From: Amaurobius ferox | Lineage: Eukaryota; Arthropoda; Arachnida; Araneae; Amaurobiidae | DNA: 64,000 bases | Direction of reading: 5' to 3' | Assembly: GCA_951213105.1 (NCBI GenBank) | Contig: OX578139.1 | Coordinates: 69,688,754-69,752,753, forward strand | The notes under the pieces: generated by a model | Database searches by the model: none | What the model saw: only the letters and a program-made list of their open reading frames with translations | What the model was told of the DNA's origin: nothing | Translations under genes and position numbers: made by a program | Shown: piece by piece, positions 25,613 through 39,651 of the stretch | Position numbering within the stretch: the stretch's first letter is position 1 | Layout of the letters: each line of letters starts with the position of its first letter

Positions 25613-28171
25613 ATGATCTTATATTTTAAATGCAAATCTATGTATTTATGTAGCTGAATCTCCACCCTTACAATTTTTAATTATGGTGATGAAGTATGGC
25701 TGTTTTGGAATTTTTTTGTGTGTGATCTATTTTTATATTTTTTAGTTGAATCCTCAATGAAAATCATTTTTAGTTTTATTTAATGAAGCGTAGTTATGAG
25801 AATATTTTGTTGATTTTTTTTATGTTACTTATTGAGAGTAATTATTGTGTTATCAAATCTGATCAGAACATATTTTTTTTATTCCTAAATTTTTTTGAAT
25901 CATTTATAAATTATTCCATTTTATTGACAGTTTAAGAACAAAATTTATTTTCACAAGGTGGATTTACTGCTGAGTTAGCTAAAAAGTTGTTCTTTTTTGC
26001 TTTTGAACAACATGTACTTTTTTCTTGTTTGGAAGCACTGGTGGCACATCTTCAAGTTTGCCTGTATTATTACTTTTAATATATTAAATGTCATGACTTT
26101 AAGTCAGAAAATTTAAATATATATATTTTTATACATTATGTAGCTTTCTTGGACATTCATTCCTCCACCCGCAAGGAAAAGTTTTATTTGTAGTATTTAC
26201 ATTTTCAATTTACAGTATTTGGTTTTAGCTCTTTTGCAACTCTTTTATATTAAAATTATTAAACAAATACTGTAGGTTTAAGATACAAAGAAGGTAATGG
26301 AATTCACACAAAAGTTAATTTCATTTTTCATTCTGCATAATGCGTGGAACACAATTATATCGTTTGTTTTTATAAAAAATAAATTTGCTGTTAATAAAAA
26401 TTACACAAGTATATTGTAAATTAATCAATTTTACACTGTGCTCCTGTAGTACAATGTTTTGTAAACTGATATGATCTACTAAGCTTTTTAAAAATGCTTT
26501 GAGTTATACTGTTGTGTTTATGAATTAGGTACTTTTTGATATTGTTTTTTGTTAAATATGTTTTGAGTGGCTGATTTTACCAGACAAATCATTGCTTATA
26601 TTGAAATACTTATTTCTCTTAAAACTACGAAGCACTAAATAGTGAACAGTTTTTTATTTCCTGAAGTGAGGAAAATGTAGTTATTTATTCACATTGTGAT
26701 GTTTTATTTATTCTGTATATAAAAATATTGTTTCTAATATTTTATTTTATTAGTAATTGTGTTTTTATTGAAATTTTATAATTTATTTGTTTGTGTGTGT
26801 TCAAAGGTGCTAGAAATTCAGGTTTTTAATATGTTAGAAAAATGCTTTTATATTTTTTCATTCTTGAAGTTTATTTCAGACAGGTTTACGAATATAAAAA
26901 AAAAATAATTTTATTGCAATTAGTTAAATTAAAACATGGCATAGAATCTTATTTGAATATTTTGCATCATATTTAACTAACTGGATATTATATTTTGAAT
27001 CAACAACAACAGTATAATTTGCATATTCAGCTGTAAGATAGGTTCATATTTCAAAAGTGATGTAAAAAATGTAAGCTATTCTTATTATATTGGTTTTAAA
27101 TGTTTATAAGTATCTGTAAAACAAATCATGAAATAGTCAAACTGAATCAAATGGTCAAACAAAAGGAAACGGCCAAATGAAAGTAAATAGTTAAATAAAA
27201 AGAAACACTTAAAACATAAATTTCTAGGGTCTTATAAAAATTGAGAATTTTGGTAGATAAAATTTGCATTTGAAAACTTACATGTGTACCTAACTTCAGC
27301 AAAAGTTTTATACTCCCAATTATCTATTGAAAATTTAAATGAATGATATCTCAAGTAGTTTGACATTATGACAAACTTTTGTGTTAAAACTGATTATAGG
27401 GGATATATTTATGATGAAACGTTTTTTATAGGGAGCCTACAAAAAGTTACATTTTGTACTTTCTTACTAAAAGATGTCACATGATCAAAATTTGCATACA
27501 ATGATAGTCTACCTTAATCAAACAATTTCTTAAACTGGAGTAATTGATTTCAGATCAATTGTTTAAGAGATATTTAGTCAAGCAGTTTTCTTTAAACATG
27601 CCATATAATCAGACCCAATTAATGTGAACACCTTCAGTATGAATTACATTTACAATGGCCTAGTTTTAAATTTTCCTTCAAATTTCATATGAATTAAAAT
27701 ATTTTTGCTTTTAGTTTGATTCTGCAAACTGCTTTTGACATGGAATTTTGTTTTCAATCTTTCTGACAATCTGCATTAATAAGGTTAGCCTGTATAATCA
27801 TAAAGTAAGATAAGTATGGTATATATTTACGAATATCAACTAATGCATTTTGCATGAAAATATTTTAATTTATTTTTGTGTTTAATATGAATATTGTTAT
27901 ATTGCTAATTGTAAAACTTGAATGATCAGATATTGAATGAGCATTAACTAATATATTTGTTATAATATGTGCAATGAAATTTGTTGTAGTATATATTTCA
28001 TGCAAAAATTAGTTTTTATGGAGTACTTTTTATAGTACAAGCTAAAGACCTGTATTGACCCAAATTTGAAACTTTTGCCTGGTCTAGTCTGTTCTGATGG
28101 TAACAGATCCTGAAATCAGCTGGAAATTGTTCTGTAGTAGATTCTGCCTGAATCAGTCTGAAAATTATTTC

Positions 28172-28235
28172 TTCTTTCTCTTTCTCTCTCTCTCTCTCTG
28201 TATATATATATATATATATATACAGAGAGAGAGAG
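28172..28235. repeat. Palindromic microsatellite (CT)n-(TA)n-(GA)n
   Basis: A CT run is followed by GTATATATATATAC and then a GA run, so the whole array folds back on itself, with GTAT / ATAC at the centre. Slippage plus template switching could create it. Confidence 0.75.
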
Positions 28236-30886
28236 TGAAATCCGTATATGAAAAAATAATGCATATAAGACTATAGAATAAGAATAAATATTCTGGATAA
28301 CAGTGTCATCTACATATCCAAAATTATGAAAAAAGTTTCTAACATTTCCTATATGTCTTGAAAATATATATTTATTTTTATTGATTGTGTTGTATTCATG
28401 TTTAACTTTGTAGAAGTGGGCCTTGTATGGCATGAATTTTTTTAATGTTTTCAAAAGAAATGCTATTGGTAGGCAGTGGTTAGTGGCTGAGCCCATGCAG
28501 AATAATGCACATTTAGTGTTTTAAAAATAAATGTGTATGGGCTGAGCCTTATACATTCATTGTTTCACAATTCATTATACTTCCATTATATGTGATAGTC
28601 TGTCAAGCTGTGATATTTTTTGACTTAATTATTTTTTAAGGTGCATATTCCTTTAGAAAGGAGTGCTTAGATGTTCCTTATTCTTGAAAATGAGAATATT
28701 TTAAATTAAATAATATCTATGATTTATGTATATGCAGTATTCAGTGTTAGAACTATATATGCCTTCATTTTGAGAAATAATATCTCTTAGCAGAGTCTTA
28801 AAGCTTATGTATGGATGCTATGATAGCTGCTATAATGTCTTAAATGCATAAAGCAGAATGTCTGTACAGTGTTCATTTTTTGCTGTGAGCTGTGGTCTAA
28901 CTAGACTTCATTGACAGAAAATGTAATATTACATCCAGCCAATGATTTAATGATTTAACTGCAGAAGGTTATGATAATGTTCTGAAGTGAAAATTTTATA
29001 CAAAAGAAAAAGTATGTCTCTAAAATTTGCAATTGCATGTGAAAAGGTATGCAGGAAAATGTTTTCGCATTTGTATTATTTCAGGCTTTAGTGATAGATG
29101 TAGATTTTAGTTATGTTTACTATTATTTCTAGGTGAACTTGCTATAAAAAAAATACTTTAATTTCTAGTAGAAATACAATGAATAAATTGCAACAGAACA
29201 AAAAATACAAATTTTTTATCTTTCACACTGCGTGTTGCACCTTCATTTCAGAAGTGGCACAGCTCATAAATTAAGTTTTCCAGAAAATGAAGAAAACTAT
29301 TTTCAGAAGTGAATGTATCTTTAAAATGGCCAAATTATTTACCTTAATTAAAACAATTATTTAATTATTTACCTTAATTAACATTTTCCCATAGCTGTGA
29401 AAAGACACAGCTTTTATGTACACACATATACGAAGCTGCAAGGAGCGAGGGAGGGCCTAGGCACACCCTAATGAAACTGATTTTCTAACTTTTATCACAA
29501 ACGAGGTTTTCTAGAAAGCCCTTAAGCATCCCAATAACTTTACAAGGAAAGTACTATGAGTATGACTAGCTATAGTAAATTGACCAAGCTCGATAAAAGT
29601 GATTGCAGCCCCAGCAGAGAAGTTAAACAGTTAGAATAACAAACTTGGAAACTAAGCGAGATAGACGAAAAAAGCCGTAACTGTGCATTTTGTAACTGTT
29701 TTATTATAGATTCCTACTCCTTAGATACTGCTCTACAATTTTATAATTGGCTTTTTTCGTCATTTTCGTTTTATTGACTATTTTTTTTATCCCAACTTTT
29801 TTAAATTCTTAACTAGGAGCACTGTAATTACTTTTATTTGATCGGGCATGCTCACTGTACTATAGATAAACCTAACGTGTACACTCATGAACCCTTCCTT
29901 ACAAAGTTATTGGGGTGCTTAAGAATTTTCCTAGAAAAGTTGTATATTAAAACTCCAGTACATTTTACTTCCATTTTTCTCATGAATGTACAAATAATAA
30001 ATATTTTTTTACATGATATTTGAACATGCAAGGAAACCATTATGCAGTTGCAAATAAAACCCTAGATCGGCCCCTTAATAAAAATGCATGTCACTACCAC
30101 TGGATACATGTCAATTATGTTAATTTTTGTCAACTATGTTTTATAATCACAGTATTAACTTATTTAATTTCATTAACCCATTTTATTTATTTTTTGGTGG
30201 ACCAATAATAAAGCTATACTTATTTTGGTTGATAGATTAATATTTATTAACAACCATAGCATGAACTCAAAAGTTACAAATTTTCAATGACGTTTGTCAT
30301 TTTTGAAGCGATGTGTGTGTGTGTGTGTGTGTGTAATGTGTTACTCTCAGTTTTCTTCAAGAGTTAATTGATGCTGTTTTAAATTCTGAGTGATTTTTAA
30401 AGAATGGATAGAAAGACCGCTGTTTGAATTGCTAAAATTTTAAAAAGGTAAAGGCGCAACTTTATATGATATAAAAAGAAAAGGCCTGTCACCTTTCTGC
30501 AGCAATTCGTTGGTAAATGACCATATTTTACATTTGCCTCAGTGGATGTAAAAAATGATTTATGTAAAATGTATAAAAATTTTTAGTTGTCCACAATTTT
30601 AATAACATATATTTTATGTTATGATTTTACAGTATTAAGCAACTAAAAAGTACTAGTATCAATGTCATTAGAGTGCAAATTTTGGATTTTTATAGAATCT
30701 GATTCTGATCTATATGTATATGTGTATGAATTATGTATAAATATACTGATGAAATGTATCATGTAAATATCTTAAGCTGATTATTTATCTCTTAATATAT
30801 TCAATTTTCAATGTGAGTTAAAGCTTACCCACATTTTTAGTCATCGGAGATAGTTTTGATCATGAAGTCAGAATTAAGAGATTTGG

Positions 30887-30889
<3 letters not shown>

Positions 30890-30926
<37 letters not shown>
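30890..30926. repeat. (TA)n microsatellite
   Basis: About 18 TA units in gene-free DNA. Confidence 0.95.
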
Positions 30927-30928
<2 letters not shown>

Positions 30929-33900
30929 CTAAATTATTAATGGTTATTTATTTACTTATCATTTTTCCTTTCAGTTTATTACATTCTTCTTGAATAATAT
31001 CTTGTTAGTATTTATTCATAATTTCCTTAAATTTTAATTGTTTTGAAGTAGGTTCAAAATATATTATTGAAAATTTTTAAAGTGTTAAAATTTCAAGATT
31101 GATGAAAAACATGCTACTGCAGATTTAGCATTTTAAGAAATTACTCCAAAGCGCAACAAAATACATTTACAGACTTAGCAAATATGGTGTGATTTTGAAA
31201 CTGCTCAAGAAAATATTCTATAGAGAATCTATGACTGTTAATATATGGGCTAAAAGGTTAGATTAGTAAATTTATTAGAATTGTGATTTACTTCTGAATT
31301 ATCACATAAATATTTTTTCGGAGTACTGAATCTGAAACATAATTAGGTCATGGACAAGTGATAAAAACTGTCTTTTGCTTCTACATATGAAACTACATAT
31401 GAAATAATGCTTATATTTGCCACATATGAAATAATTATTTCATAATTGTTTGACATCAATGTGCAGGGTTGATAAAAACATCTGCATTACGTAGCCTAGT
31501 TTAGTGGTGTACAATCATTTTGAGTTCCAAAACTTCTTTCAATAGAATATTTTATTGCAAACCAATTTGCTACAATATTGTCATGTAAATGCTCCATCTA
31601 CATATTTTAAAATAAGAATCCATATTTTGCCACAATCTGTAATTTTATCATGTTATCAATTTATCGTGATTAAGCATCTTGTAAAACCATTTCTTCTGTA
31701 TATGCATTTTCGATTAATATTTCTTTTAAAATTAACTCCACCATTACAGAATTTCTTCTTTGAATCCACTGAAACAGATTTGTGAACCCTTGCAAGATTC
31801 ACCAGTTCGGAACCAGAGTTGTAGTTTATACAAAACAAGTTTTTATATTAGTTTGAATATAACACAGCCTTCAATTTAATGCAAATCATTTTTTTATCAT
31901 CGAGCATTTAAAAAAAAAAATAAACATAATTTTATTTATTAGACAGGAGTATTAAAAAACAAAATAAAAACTTTTATATTGGTAAAAAATAGGAATTTTT
32001 CTAATAGTTATGCTGTTAATTCAGAATCGCTTATATTTTTTACTGCTTGATGACAATTCAGATTTTCAGTGACTTGGTTCTGTCTCCCCCAAAATGTTAT
32101 CCTCAGTCTCATCCAAATTGTTAGAAATTCAACATTTTTAAATCCATCACTATTGATTTGGGTTCAATTTTTGTAATGTGAAGGAATATAGAACAGAAGT
32201 AAATAGAGATTACATATCTAAATTAGACTCCACTATCTCAAAGTTTTTCTTTTTAATTTATCCTCGAATAGGATGCATTTCTCATGATGTATATATATAT
32301 ATCATGGTTTACAAAAAAAAAAAAAAAAAAGGATCCAGTTGTCAGAAATTTTAAAATTGAGTTTAAGGCCTTCTTAAGTACAGCATTTTAGGCTAATTCT
32401 AAACAACAAAACCGTGTCTTTACGACAACTGCAACTCACCTTTTAAATTTTACATTATTAATTAAGCTGGAACATTAAAACAGAGAAAACTAGCTTGAAA
32501 GTTTTTGGGTAGATAGCGGGTTTGGCTGGTTTGAACCTCATTGGCTTAAAACCATGGTTTTTCATTTTTTTAAACCATGTTTTTTTCCAAGCTTGTTTAA
32601 TAGAAAAATATTGCCTTTTCGGAATTGGTAATACGCATAGTATAATGAATATGTTTCCCGTATTTGAGAAGCATGTGGCTACCTAAATCCATTGAAAACT
32701 AATATGAGTACAGCAGTCAGTATACTGGTAATGCACCACATTATTCCAGAAGTTAAATTACTGACAACTAGACCATTTTATTGTAAACCATCACATATGA
32801 AAAAAAAATAAGAATTGGTTGTAAAACACTGCAGTATATCCAGGCTAATACAGCAATTAGTGCCCTAGAACCCAATATTTGATAGCTAGTTTTATAATAT
32901 TTTATATGTTTTGTTACATTTCTTTACCTAATAAAGACTTTTGAATTGTTTTAATTTAGTTTTAGATTAGGTATGCCATTTTTAATATTTTATTGAAGGT
33001 GTGTATATAGATGAGCAGTGCAATTTTAAATTTATTTTCATTTTTTCTAAATAAATTGTACATTTTTATTGTACAATTTTGTTTAATGATAACTGTTGAT
33101 TTTTAATGTATTTATATATATGTAATACTAAATTATAAAAAAGGAAAGTGGATAGTTTTGATAATACCCGTGATTGCTTCTCACAGTGATTAGCACTGTA
33201 AATATGCCTTAGCTGAATAGTCATATTTTTGATAAGCTTAGGTATTTTCTGATAAATATATAAGAAGTAGATACTTTTAAATGTCCTTTATTCAAAATTA
33301 GCTTTAAGCCCTACTTTTGACTGTTTAGATTAAAAGCCTTCAGTAATAAAAATTCTGAAAGTGAGCCAAGAAATGTTATACTGTTGTGAAAAGTGAAAGA
33401 AGTGTGAAACATGTTCCATTAATTTCTCAACATAATTTCATATTGTATTAAAGCACAAATCTCATTGCTTTGTCCACTTCCGCATAGCTGTATCATACAT
33501 TTTTTCCCCTCTTTTTTTTTTCCAAATTTTTCAAATTTGAGATTTTTTACAGTGAAGAACATTTTTAGTCCTTTTTTGTTTTTAACACGTTTTGAATCTG
33601 TATGTATGCATGTGTGTGTGTGTTTGTCTGTGAGATGTGATCTGATAACTCAAGAAATAACTCAAGATAACTCGATACATGAATACATATATCGAGCATT
33701 AAGCTAAAGGCATCTAGGTGATCAGCTACACTCGTTGCCAACTTGAAAAAAGTTACAATTGAAAGCTTATAAAAATATGCAAATTCTATCATTATAATAC
33801 TAATTATGATACAAATAGATCCATACAATATAGCATATAGATGAGAAAGTTAAGTGGAGTTTCTCCTTTGGTACATTTAAATATTTTCACCTGGTGATTC

Positions 33901-34187
33901 AACCATCATGCTCCAAATGGAATGATCAAGGTGCCACTATTTGAATTATTGAATTGTTCTTTATCTTATAAAAGCTGCCCATTGTTGGAAATTCTTGAAC
34001 GGAACTCTTATTGTTTATCAGAACTGTATGTTTGAAAGGGCAATTCACTTAAAGTGAGGATTCCCTTTTGTACTACAGATTTCAGCCTTGTGATGGCGAA
34101 ATGATTATCATGGAAAAACATCATTCTGAGATAAAAGGTGTTAAAGTTTTTTCAAATAGAACAGTAGTATGGAAACATTTTCATTCG

Positions 34188-35560
34188 CATACTAATATCT
34201 GCTTTATTAATTTAGATACACTTTCAACAAAAATATTACAGTATTAACCCATTAAAACTAACCTTATGAAGGCAAAGCTATATATCGCAAGATACGTCCT
34301 TCTGCAGTAACAAGACCGATATGACCTTAGTTTTTGTGAATTTTACATGTTCTGTCTTTTGTTCTGTCTTTCACATACTAATATCTGCTTTATTAATTAC
34401 TTTCTTTATATACATAATGTATAAGGAAAGTATTGTGACGGGGTCGAAAATTCGAATTCGAGTTTTCGACGGGAGAGCACGTTTCAAACATCTCTGATCA
34501 CGAATCAAACATTTTTGAGGGGATGTCTGTGTGTGTGTGTGTAAGTATGTGTGTGTGTGTGTGTTTCTGTGAAAGTATGTATGTGTCTGTGTGTGTTTGT
34601 GTGAAAGTATGTGTGTGTGTGTGTCAGTGGGTCTGTGGAGACGATAACTGACGAACGAATGGAGCGATTCGAACGAAATTTGGTACAAAAATCACAATCC
34701 GTAAACACTGGAAGCCTATTGTTTTTATACGCAATCGAATATTCAGAACCCCCCCCCTAAATTTTCGAGTGAAATTTTGAAAAAAATCGTCCAAAAATCA
34801 CAACCGCTAATAAAGTTACGCAAATTGACATTTCTTATGTAATTTTTCATTAGAAAACGATTGACATAAATTTTAGAACGCTAACATGAACCGTTCTCGA
34901 GATATTGCACATTTTTCAAAAAAATTATATAAAATAAAAAAGAAATATTTCCTATTGAGAAACATGTTCACTTTTCATATATGGTACCATGTGATAAATT
35001 TGGTGACATCATTCTCGTCGATCTGGCTCGTTCCATTCATGAAAAGAGATACTTTGAGTAATACTTTTGTATTTGAACGCCAATAGTCATTTATCCGCTG
35101 TAAGAATAACTTATTTCACCGTCCATAACACTTGGTGAGATTTTGGCGACGAATTTAGCAGAATGTCGCCAACTTGGCGACATTTTTAATTGTTACCAAA
35201 TTAACAAAAATCTCGCCAAATGGATAAAAATGACGCCAAATCAATGAAAATGACGACTAATTGAAGAAAATTCAATATCTTGGAAAGAATATAAGTATCT
35301 ACTATAAGAATAACATTTTTTTTAACTGTGAAAGTAGTAAATTCATTGCATTATATAAGGAAAGTTATGTGTTGCCCACATCAGATTTTTTAGATATGCT
35401 TTCAACAAAAATATCACAGTATTAACCCATTAAAACTAGCCTTATGAAGGCAAAGCTACATATCTCAAGATACGTCCTTCTGCAGTAACAAGACCGATAT
35501 GACTTTGGTTCTTGTGAATTTTATATGTTCTGTTTTTTAAAAGAACAAAAAACTTGATGT
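34188..35560. repeat. 186-bp tandem duplication split by a Helitron-like element
   Basis: CATACTAATATCTGCTTTAT occurs at 34188 and 34374. The second copy is broken at TTAATT (34398) and resumes at TAGATA (35391); removing 34399-35390 restores the 186-bp register exactly. The duplication therefore preserves an empty site for the insertion. Confidence 0.9.
34399..35390 (+). mobile_element. Helitron-like non-autonomous element, copy 2
   Basis: 992 bp, the same family as 13427-14387. It begins ACTTTCTTTATATACATAATG with its hairpin partner TATAAGGAAAGT, carries imperfect GT microsatellites at about 34527-34625, and ends CCCACATCAGATTTTT after an inner TATATAAGGAAAGT. The empty site shows insertion between two T residues with no duplication required (up to two T could be hidden). 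That target behaviour fits Helentron-type rolling-circle transposons and argues against TA-targeting cut-and-paste families. Confidence 0.72.
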
Positions 35561-35702
35561 AAATGTTAAAGAAGATATTGAAAGCAGCTGATTCAACAGA
35601 GATAAAATCATTTTGTTCTAGTTTCTTTTTTAAGGAATTAGTAACAGAGTGAAGTATGTGCACTAATACAACAATGGATTATGTTGGGAAATGAATGCTG
35701 AT

Positions 35703-35708
<6 letters not shown>

Positions 35709-35735
<27 letters not shown>
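35709..35735. repeat. (TA)n microsatellite
   Basis: About 13 TA units, 150 bp beyond the split duplication. Confidence 0.95.
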
Positions 35736-35737
<2 letters not shown>

Positions 35738-36911
35738 CCATTGTTTTGCTTTTTGGCATACTTGTATAATTACTTGTATTGCATGTGGTTGATACTAAGT
35801 TATCAGGTGGTTGATTAACTGGTTTGTGAATCAACTTGGGAGTACTTATGATGATTTTTCTGTTACATGGGGCTTTTAAAGTTGTTGTCTTGAAAATGCA
35901 GAAATATTTGATAAAATTAAATATTTCATAAAATCAGTATTAGTATTGAAGTCTTGTTTCATTTTTAACTTATATAATTCATCTAAGTAGCAAATAAGTG
36001 TTTTCAATATCTTATCCCATATGTATTTTAAAAAATAACTTATTTATAAGAGTACAAACATCAGAGTAATAATTTTCTATTTATCTCTTTTCTGTGTTAG
36101 ATTGTATGAGGAATTTTGTAAATACTTAATATCAATTGCTATATCTCATGCATTTTTCTTTTAAATACTGTTTAATATTTTATCATGTTTGTCCAATTTT
36201 TGAGTCCCTATATAAACTCACTTGCTCATGTCATAGCAATATAATGATTTAATACATTCTGCATGTATTTTACAAAAGCATGTTTAAACATAGGTGGAGC
36301 TAAGAGTGGATCTTGGAGTTGCTAAGCACCCCTTAAAGTTTCAATAGCACCCCAGCAATATGGAGCTTGGGATTGCTAAGCACCCCTAAAAGTTTTAATA
36401 CGACCCCAGCAATTTCTGAAATTTATATTGGTGTTATATAGTATATCAACTGAAATTATCAGAGTTAAAGGGGCTTCAGCACCTCTAAACTAAAAATCCT
36501 AGCTTTGCCTATGTGTTTAAATATCTTGTAGTTTTGATTTTGATCATGATATCATGTGGCAAATATTGTAAGTTTTGTCTGGATATTTTTGTAATCAAAA
36601 TTTTGCATAGATGTTTACTTCATGTGGCTGTTTCTGTACTTATTTAACATATCCCTGTTTCTCTCAATGACAAAGATAAGATGTAACTGTGATTGGGTGT
36701 TGTAAAGTGGCAAAATAAAATAATAAATTAAGTTTGCCTAATCGTTATGCTTTATATTTTTAGAAAGATATTTTTCTTACATAAATACAGAGCGGTCCAA
36801 AAGTTCTAACATATTTTAAGATTATTTATTAAAAACAACTACACCATAAATAAGATTTGCAGTGTTTTAAAGGTAAATATCTGAAGTCTTGTTCTTTATG
36901 ATCACTTATAG
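35736..36911. other. AT-rich DNA with a 56-bp direct repeat
   Basis: GCTAAGCACCCCTTAAAG and GCTAAGCACCCCTAAAAG mark two copies of a roughly 56-bp unit at about 36308-36418. Nothing else recognised. Confidence 0.5.
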
Positions 36912-37019
36912 AAGGATGTTTGTGCATTGTATTCATCTATTCTATCACAAAAACTATATATATATATATATATATAGTTTTTGTGGTAGAATAGATGAAT
37001 ACAATGCACAAACATCCTT
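36912..37019. repeat. 108-bp near-perfect foldback
   Basis: Arms of 54 bp: AAGGATGTTTGTGCATTGTA onward is mirrored by its reverse complement with a single mismatch in the body, and an uninterrupted TA run forms the centre. Transcribed RNA would form a long hairpin. No terminal duplication, so it does not look like a transposon. Confidence 0.9.
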
Positions 37020-37317
37020 AAATTTAAATATTTTATGTAAACTATTTCAAGTATTGAAATTAAAAAAAAATATTTAAACAATTAAAAATATTAAAAAATA
37101 AAAAAAAATATGTAAACCATTTAAAATATTAAAAATTTAAAAATTATTTAAAACCTATTAAATATGTAAATAATGTTAACTACTATTTTACATTTAAAAT
37201 ATTTGAAAAGTTTCGAAATATTTCAGTACGTAAAAGTATTTTAGAAGCTTTAAACAAATAAGTGGGACAAATTTTAACTTAAATGTTGAAAAGTACATAG
37301 AATTTTTTTAAATACAC

Positions 37318-38152
37318 TATATGATCAAAAGTATCCGGACACTTTGGATGTTAGAATGTTAATGGATGTTAGATGTCAAAAGTCTTCGAGACTTTTGATC
37401 ATTATTTGCATGAAATTGGACTAATTCATTTTCAGAATAGGGGTGTCCGATGAATTTGTAAAATATCAATTTATGAAAATGTCCTTATCATCCAGGTACT
37501 TTCAGAGAGTCAGATAAAAACTGATCACTGTATCGTTGATATCTTTGCGAATTTTCACGATATTCCACGGGATTTTTTTTTTATAGAAGTTGCCCTACAG
37601 TATTCACTACAAAATTATGAAAGAAAATTATTGCTATGTTTCGTGCCTGTGCATTAAAAACTTAATTTCTTCAAATGCTTATATCTCATCGTATATTCAA
37701 TGCTTTAATTTTCAATTGAAGTATAATGTTTTCCTTGGTCGTTAATAAATGTTCTGTAAGTTTCGTGAAATTTGATTGAAACCTATTGATATTGTAAGCA
37801 AAAAACATGTAATAAAATTTTTTTTTTTTAAAGAAACGTTTATATCTTCATGAATATACGTTTTTGTTTTACGAAAATGCTTATACACATTGAACAAGGC
37901 TAGTTAACTATTTTGTGAAAGTTACAAATCATTTCCCGCTTTTGATGATACAGGGTGATCAAATATATTTTCCCTCTTTTTCAATATCTTGGCGGTACCC
38001 TAAATGCACAAGTCACCGAAACTTTATTGGAAAGTGTGCATTCATGCATGTTCTCCACATCGCCAAAGTTACAGAACTCTTCGCCAAATATTTGTTTAGA
38101 AATTCGAAAAACATTCTAATATCCAAAGTGTTCGTATACTTTTGATCATATA
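37318..38152. mobile_element. Tc1-type MITE with 43-bp inverted repeats
   Basis: 37318-37360 and the reverse complement of 38110-38152 match at 40 of 43 positions, starting TATATGATCAAAAGTAT. The ends resemble those of Tc1-like elements and begin with TA. The 835-bp interior has no transposase. Confidence 0.75.
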
Positions 38153-38722
38153 GATATGCGAGGTTTTCTGAGTACTGGTAAGGCATTTTTAAAGTAAGCG
38201 TTATATTTTAGCAAGCATTACTTTTCAAGATCAAATATTTAAATTATCGGGTTGATTCCGGGATGGTCAGAATTAACTTTGTGATTTGAAATTTAATTTA
38301 GATAAATCCTGTAGTAGGATTGGGAAGCGTGTAGTTATCAAGGAATTATAAAAATAGGTCAGAATGACAGTAAATCGTCAGGACATGTTTTAAAAGTCAA
38401 TAGCTTCTAATTGCTTTAAGTCATTTTTTTTAAATCGAAAACCTCGAATCAATCTGAGCCAGGAAATTTAAAATAATTCACCTACTATACAGGGTGAGTC
38501 GGAATTGTTTTTACAAAAGCAGAGGGGTGATAGTACCCCACCAGACGAGCAATAATTACCATGGAACTTAGGGTCGCATTGCACTCAGAGAGGCAGAAAA
38601 GAGTAAAATTAGAATACGAACCTGCACGTACACCAGTATTGGGAAAGCGAATGAACGATTCCAAACGTTGCACAAACAGATTTATTGTGCAGCGACAAAC
38701 TCACAGCAAGTGCTCAAAGTGG

Positions 38723-39651
38723 CTACACTAAAGATTTCATGTGGCCCCAGAAGAAAAAGTCCAGTGGGTTGAGGTCTGGTGAGCGAGGAGGCCACGCCGC
38801 AGGTCCGCCACGTCCGATCCAGTGTGCGGGATATGTGGCATTCAAGAAGTCCCGGACCTTGATGGAAAAGTGTACCGGGGCTCCATGGTGCATAAACCAC
38901 ATGTGGATGGGGGCTCCGGATGGGGAGCAGAACGGCCTGCAATAAACTGGGCAGCACGTGTTCCAAAAAGATACGGTATGCTGCGCCGGACTAACGGCCT
39001 GGCAGGATGTACGGGCCAACCAGGTAATCACCAAGGATACCTGTCCAGATGTTCACGGAAAATCGGTGCTGGTGGTTACGATGGATTGTGCAGTGGCGAT
39101 TACAGGCAGACCACACGTGTTGACTGTGCATGTTGAAAATGCCTTCTCTGCTAAACGTTGCCTCATCCCTAAATAAAACTAATGCAGGCAATCGTGGATA
39201 GCTATTACTCATCCCGAGCATCCACTGCACAAAGGCTGCCAGGTGGGGATAATCATCTGGGTGCAAAGATTGCACCTGTTGCACGTGGTAGGGGTGCATG
39301 CGTTCCTCGTGTAAAATACGCCACACCACTTTCTGAGAAACACCTATTTCGTCTGCCACCGCTCGCGTACTGGTGGACGGAGCTGCTGCAAATCTCGTCA
39401 GGACTCGCTCTTCCAGTTCAGGCGTTTGTGCAATTCGCGAACGTCCTGCATTGCTGTTAGCGATGGCGAACGACCCCGGTTTCTCGCAGTCGTCGATCGA
39501 CACTGGCAAAGGTAGGATGACCGGGAATACGACGCGTTGGAAACCGCTGCTCGTACAATCTTCGTGCTGCGCGTCCATTCCCTTCGGCTTCACCGTATGT
39601 GAGGTGCATGTCGGCCAATTCCTCGTAGGTGTACTCCGCCATAGCATTCAC
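38723..39651 (-). pseudogene. DUF4817-type DDE transposase pseudogene
   Basis: The start at 39651 reads MNAMAEYTYEELADMHLTYG, then NGRAARRLYEQRFPTRR and TFASVDRRLRETG, the N-terminal DNA-binding module seen in Tc1/mariner-like proteins annotated as DUF4817. A frame change near 39470 leads to VLTRFAAAPSTSTRAV, VWRILHEERMHPYH and FRDEATFSREG (first catalytic Asp). After another frame change near 38990 come MWFMHHGAPVHFS and SPDLNPLDFFFWGHMKSLV. The usual HDGAP reads HHGAP, so the second acidic residue is replaced. The C-terminus after MKSLV is missing. Dead by frameshifts, a lost residue and a 3' deletion. Confidence 0.88.

Larger units (their letters stand above)
25613..34187. other. Downstream AT-rich region, no gene recognised
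   Basis: Gene-free as far as I can see. It holds CT/TA/GA runs at 28172-28235, a GT run at 30309-30333, a TA run at 30890-30926 and A tracts near 31909 and 32310. Short open frames show no family motif, no splice context and no codon signal. Confidence 0.4.

Noticed and set aside
29838..30208. Two short overlapping plus-strand frames
   Set aside because: No motif, no splice sites that fit, and AT-biased composition like the surrounding non-coding DNA.
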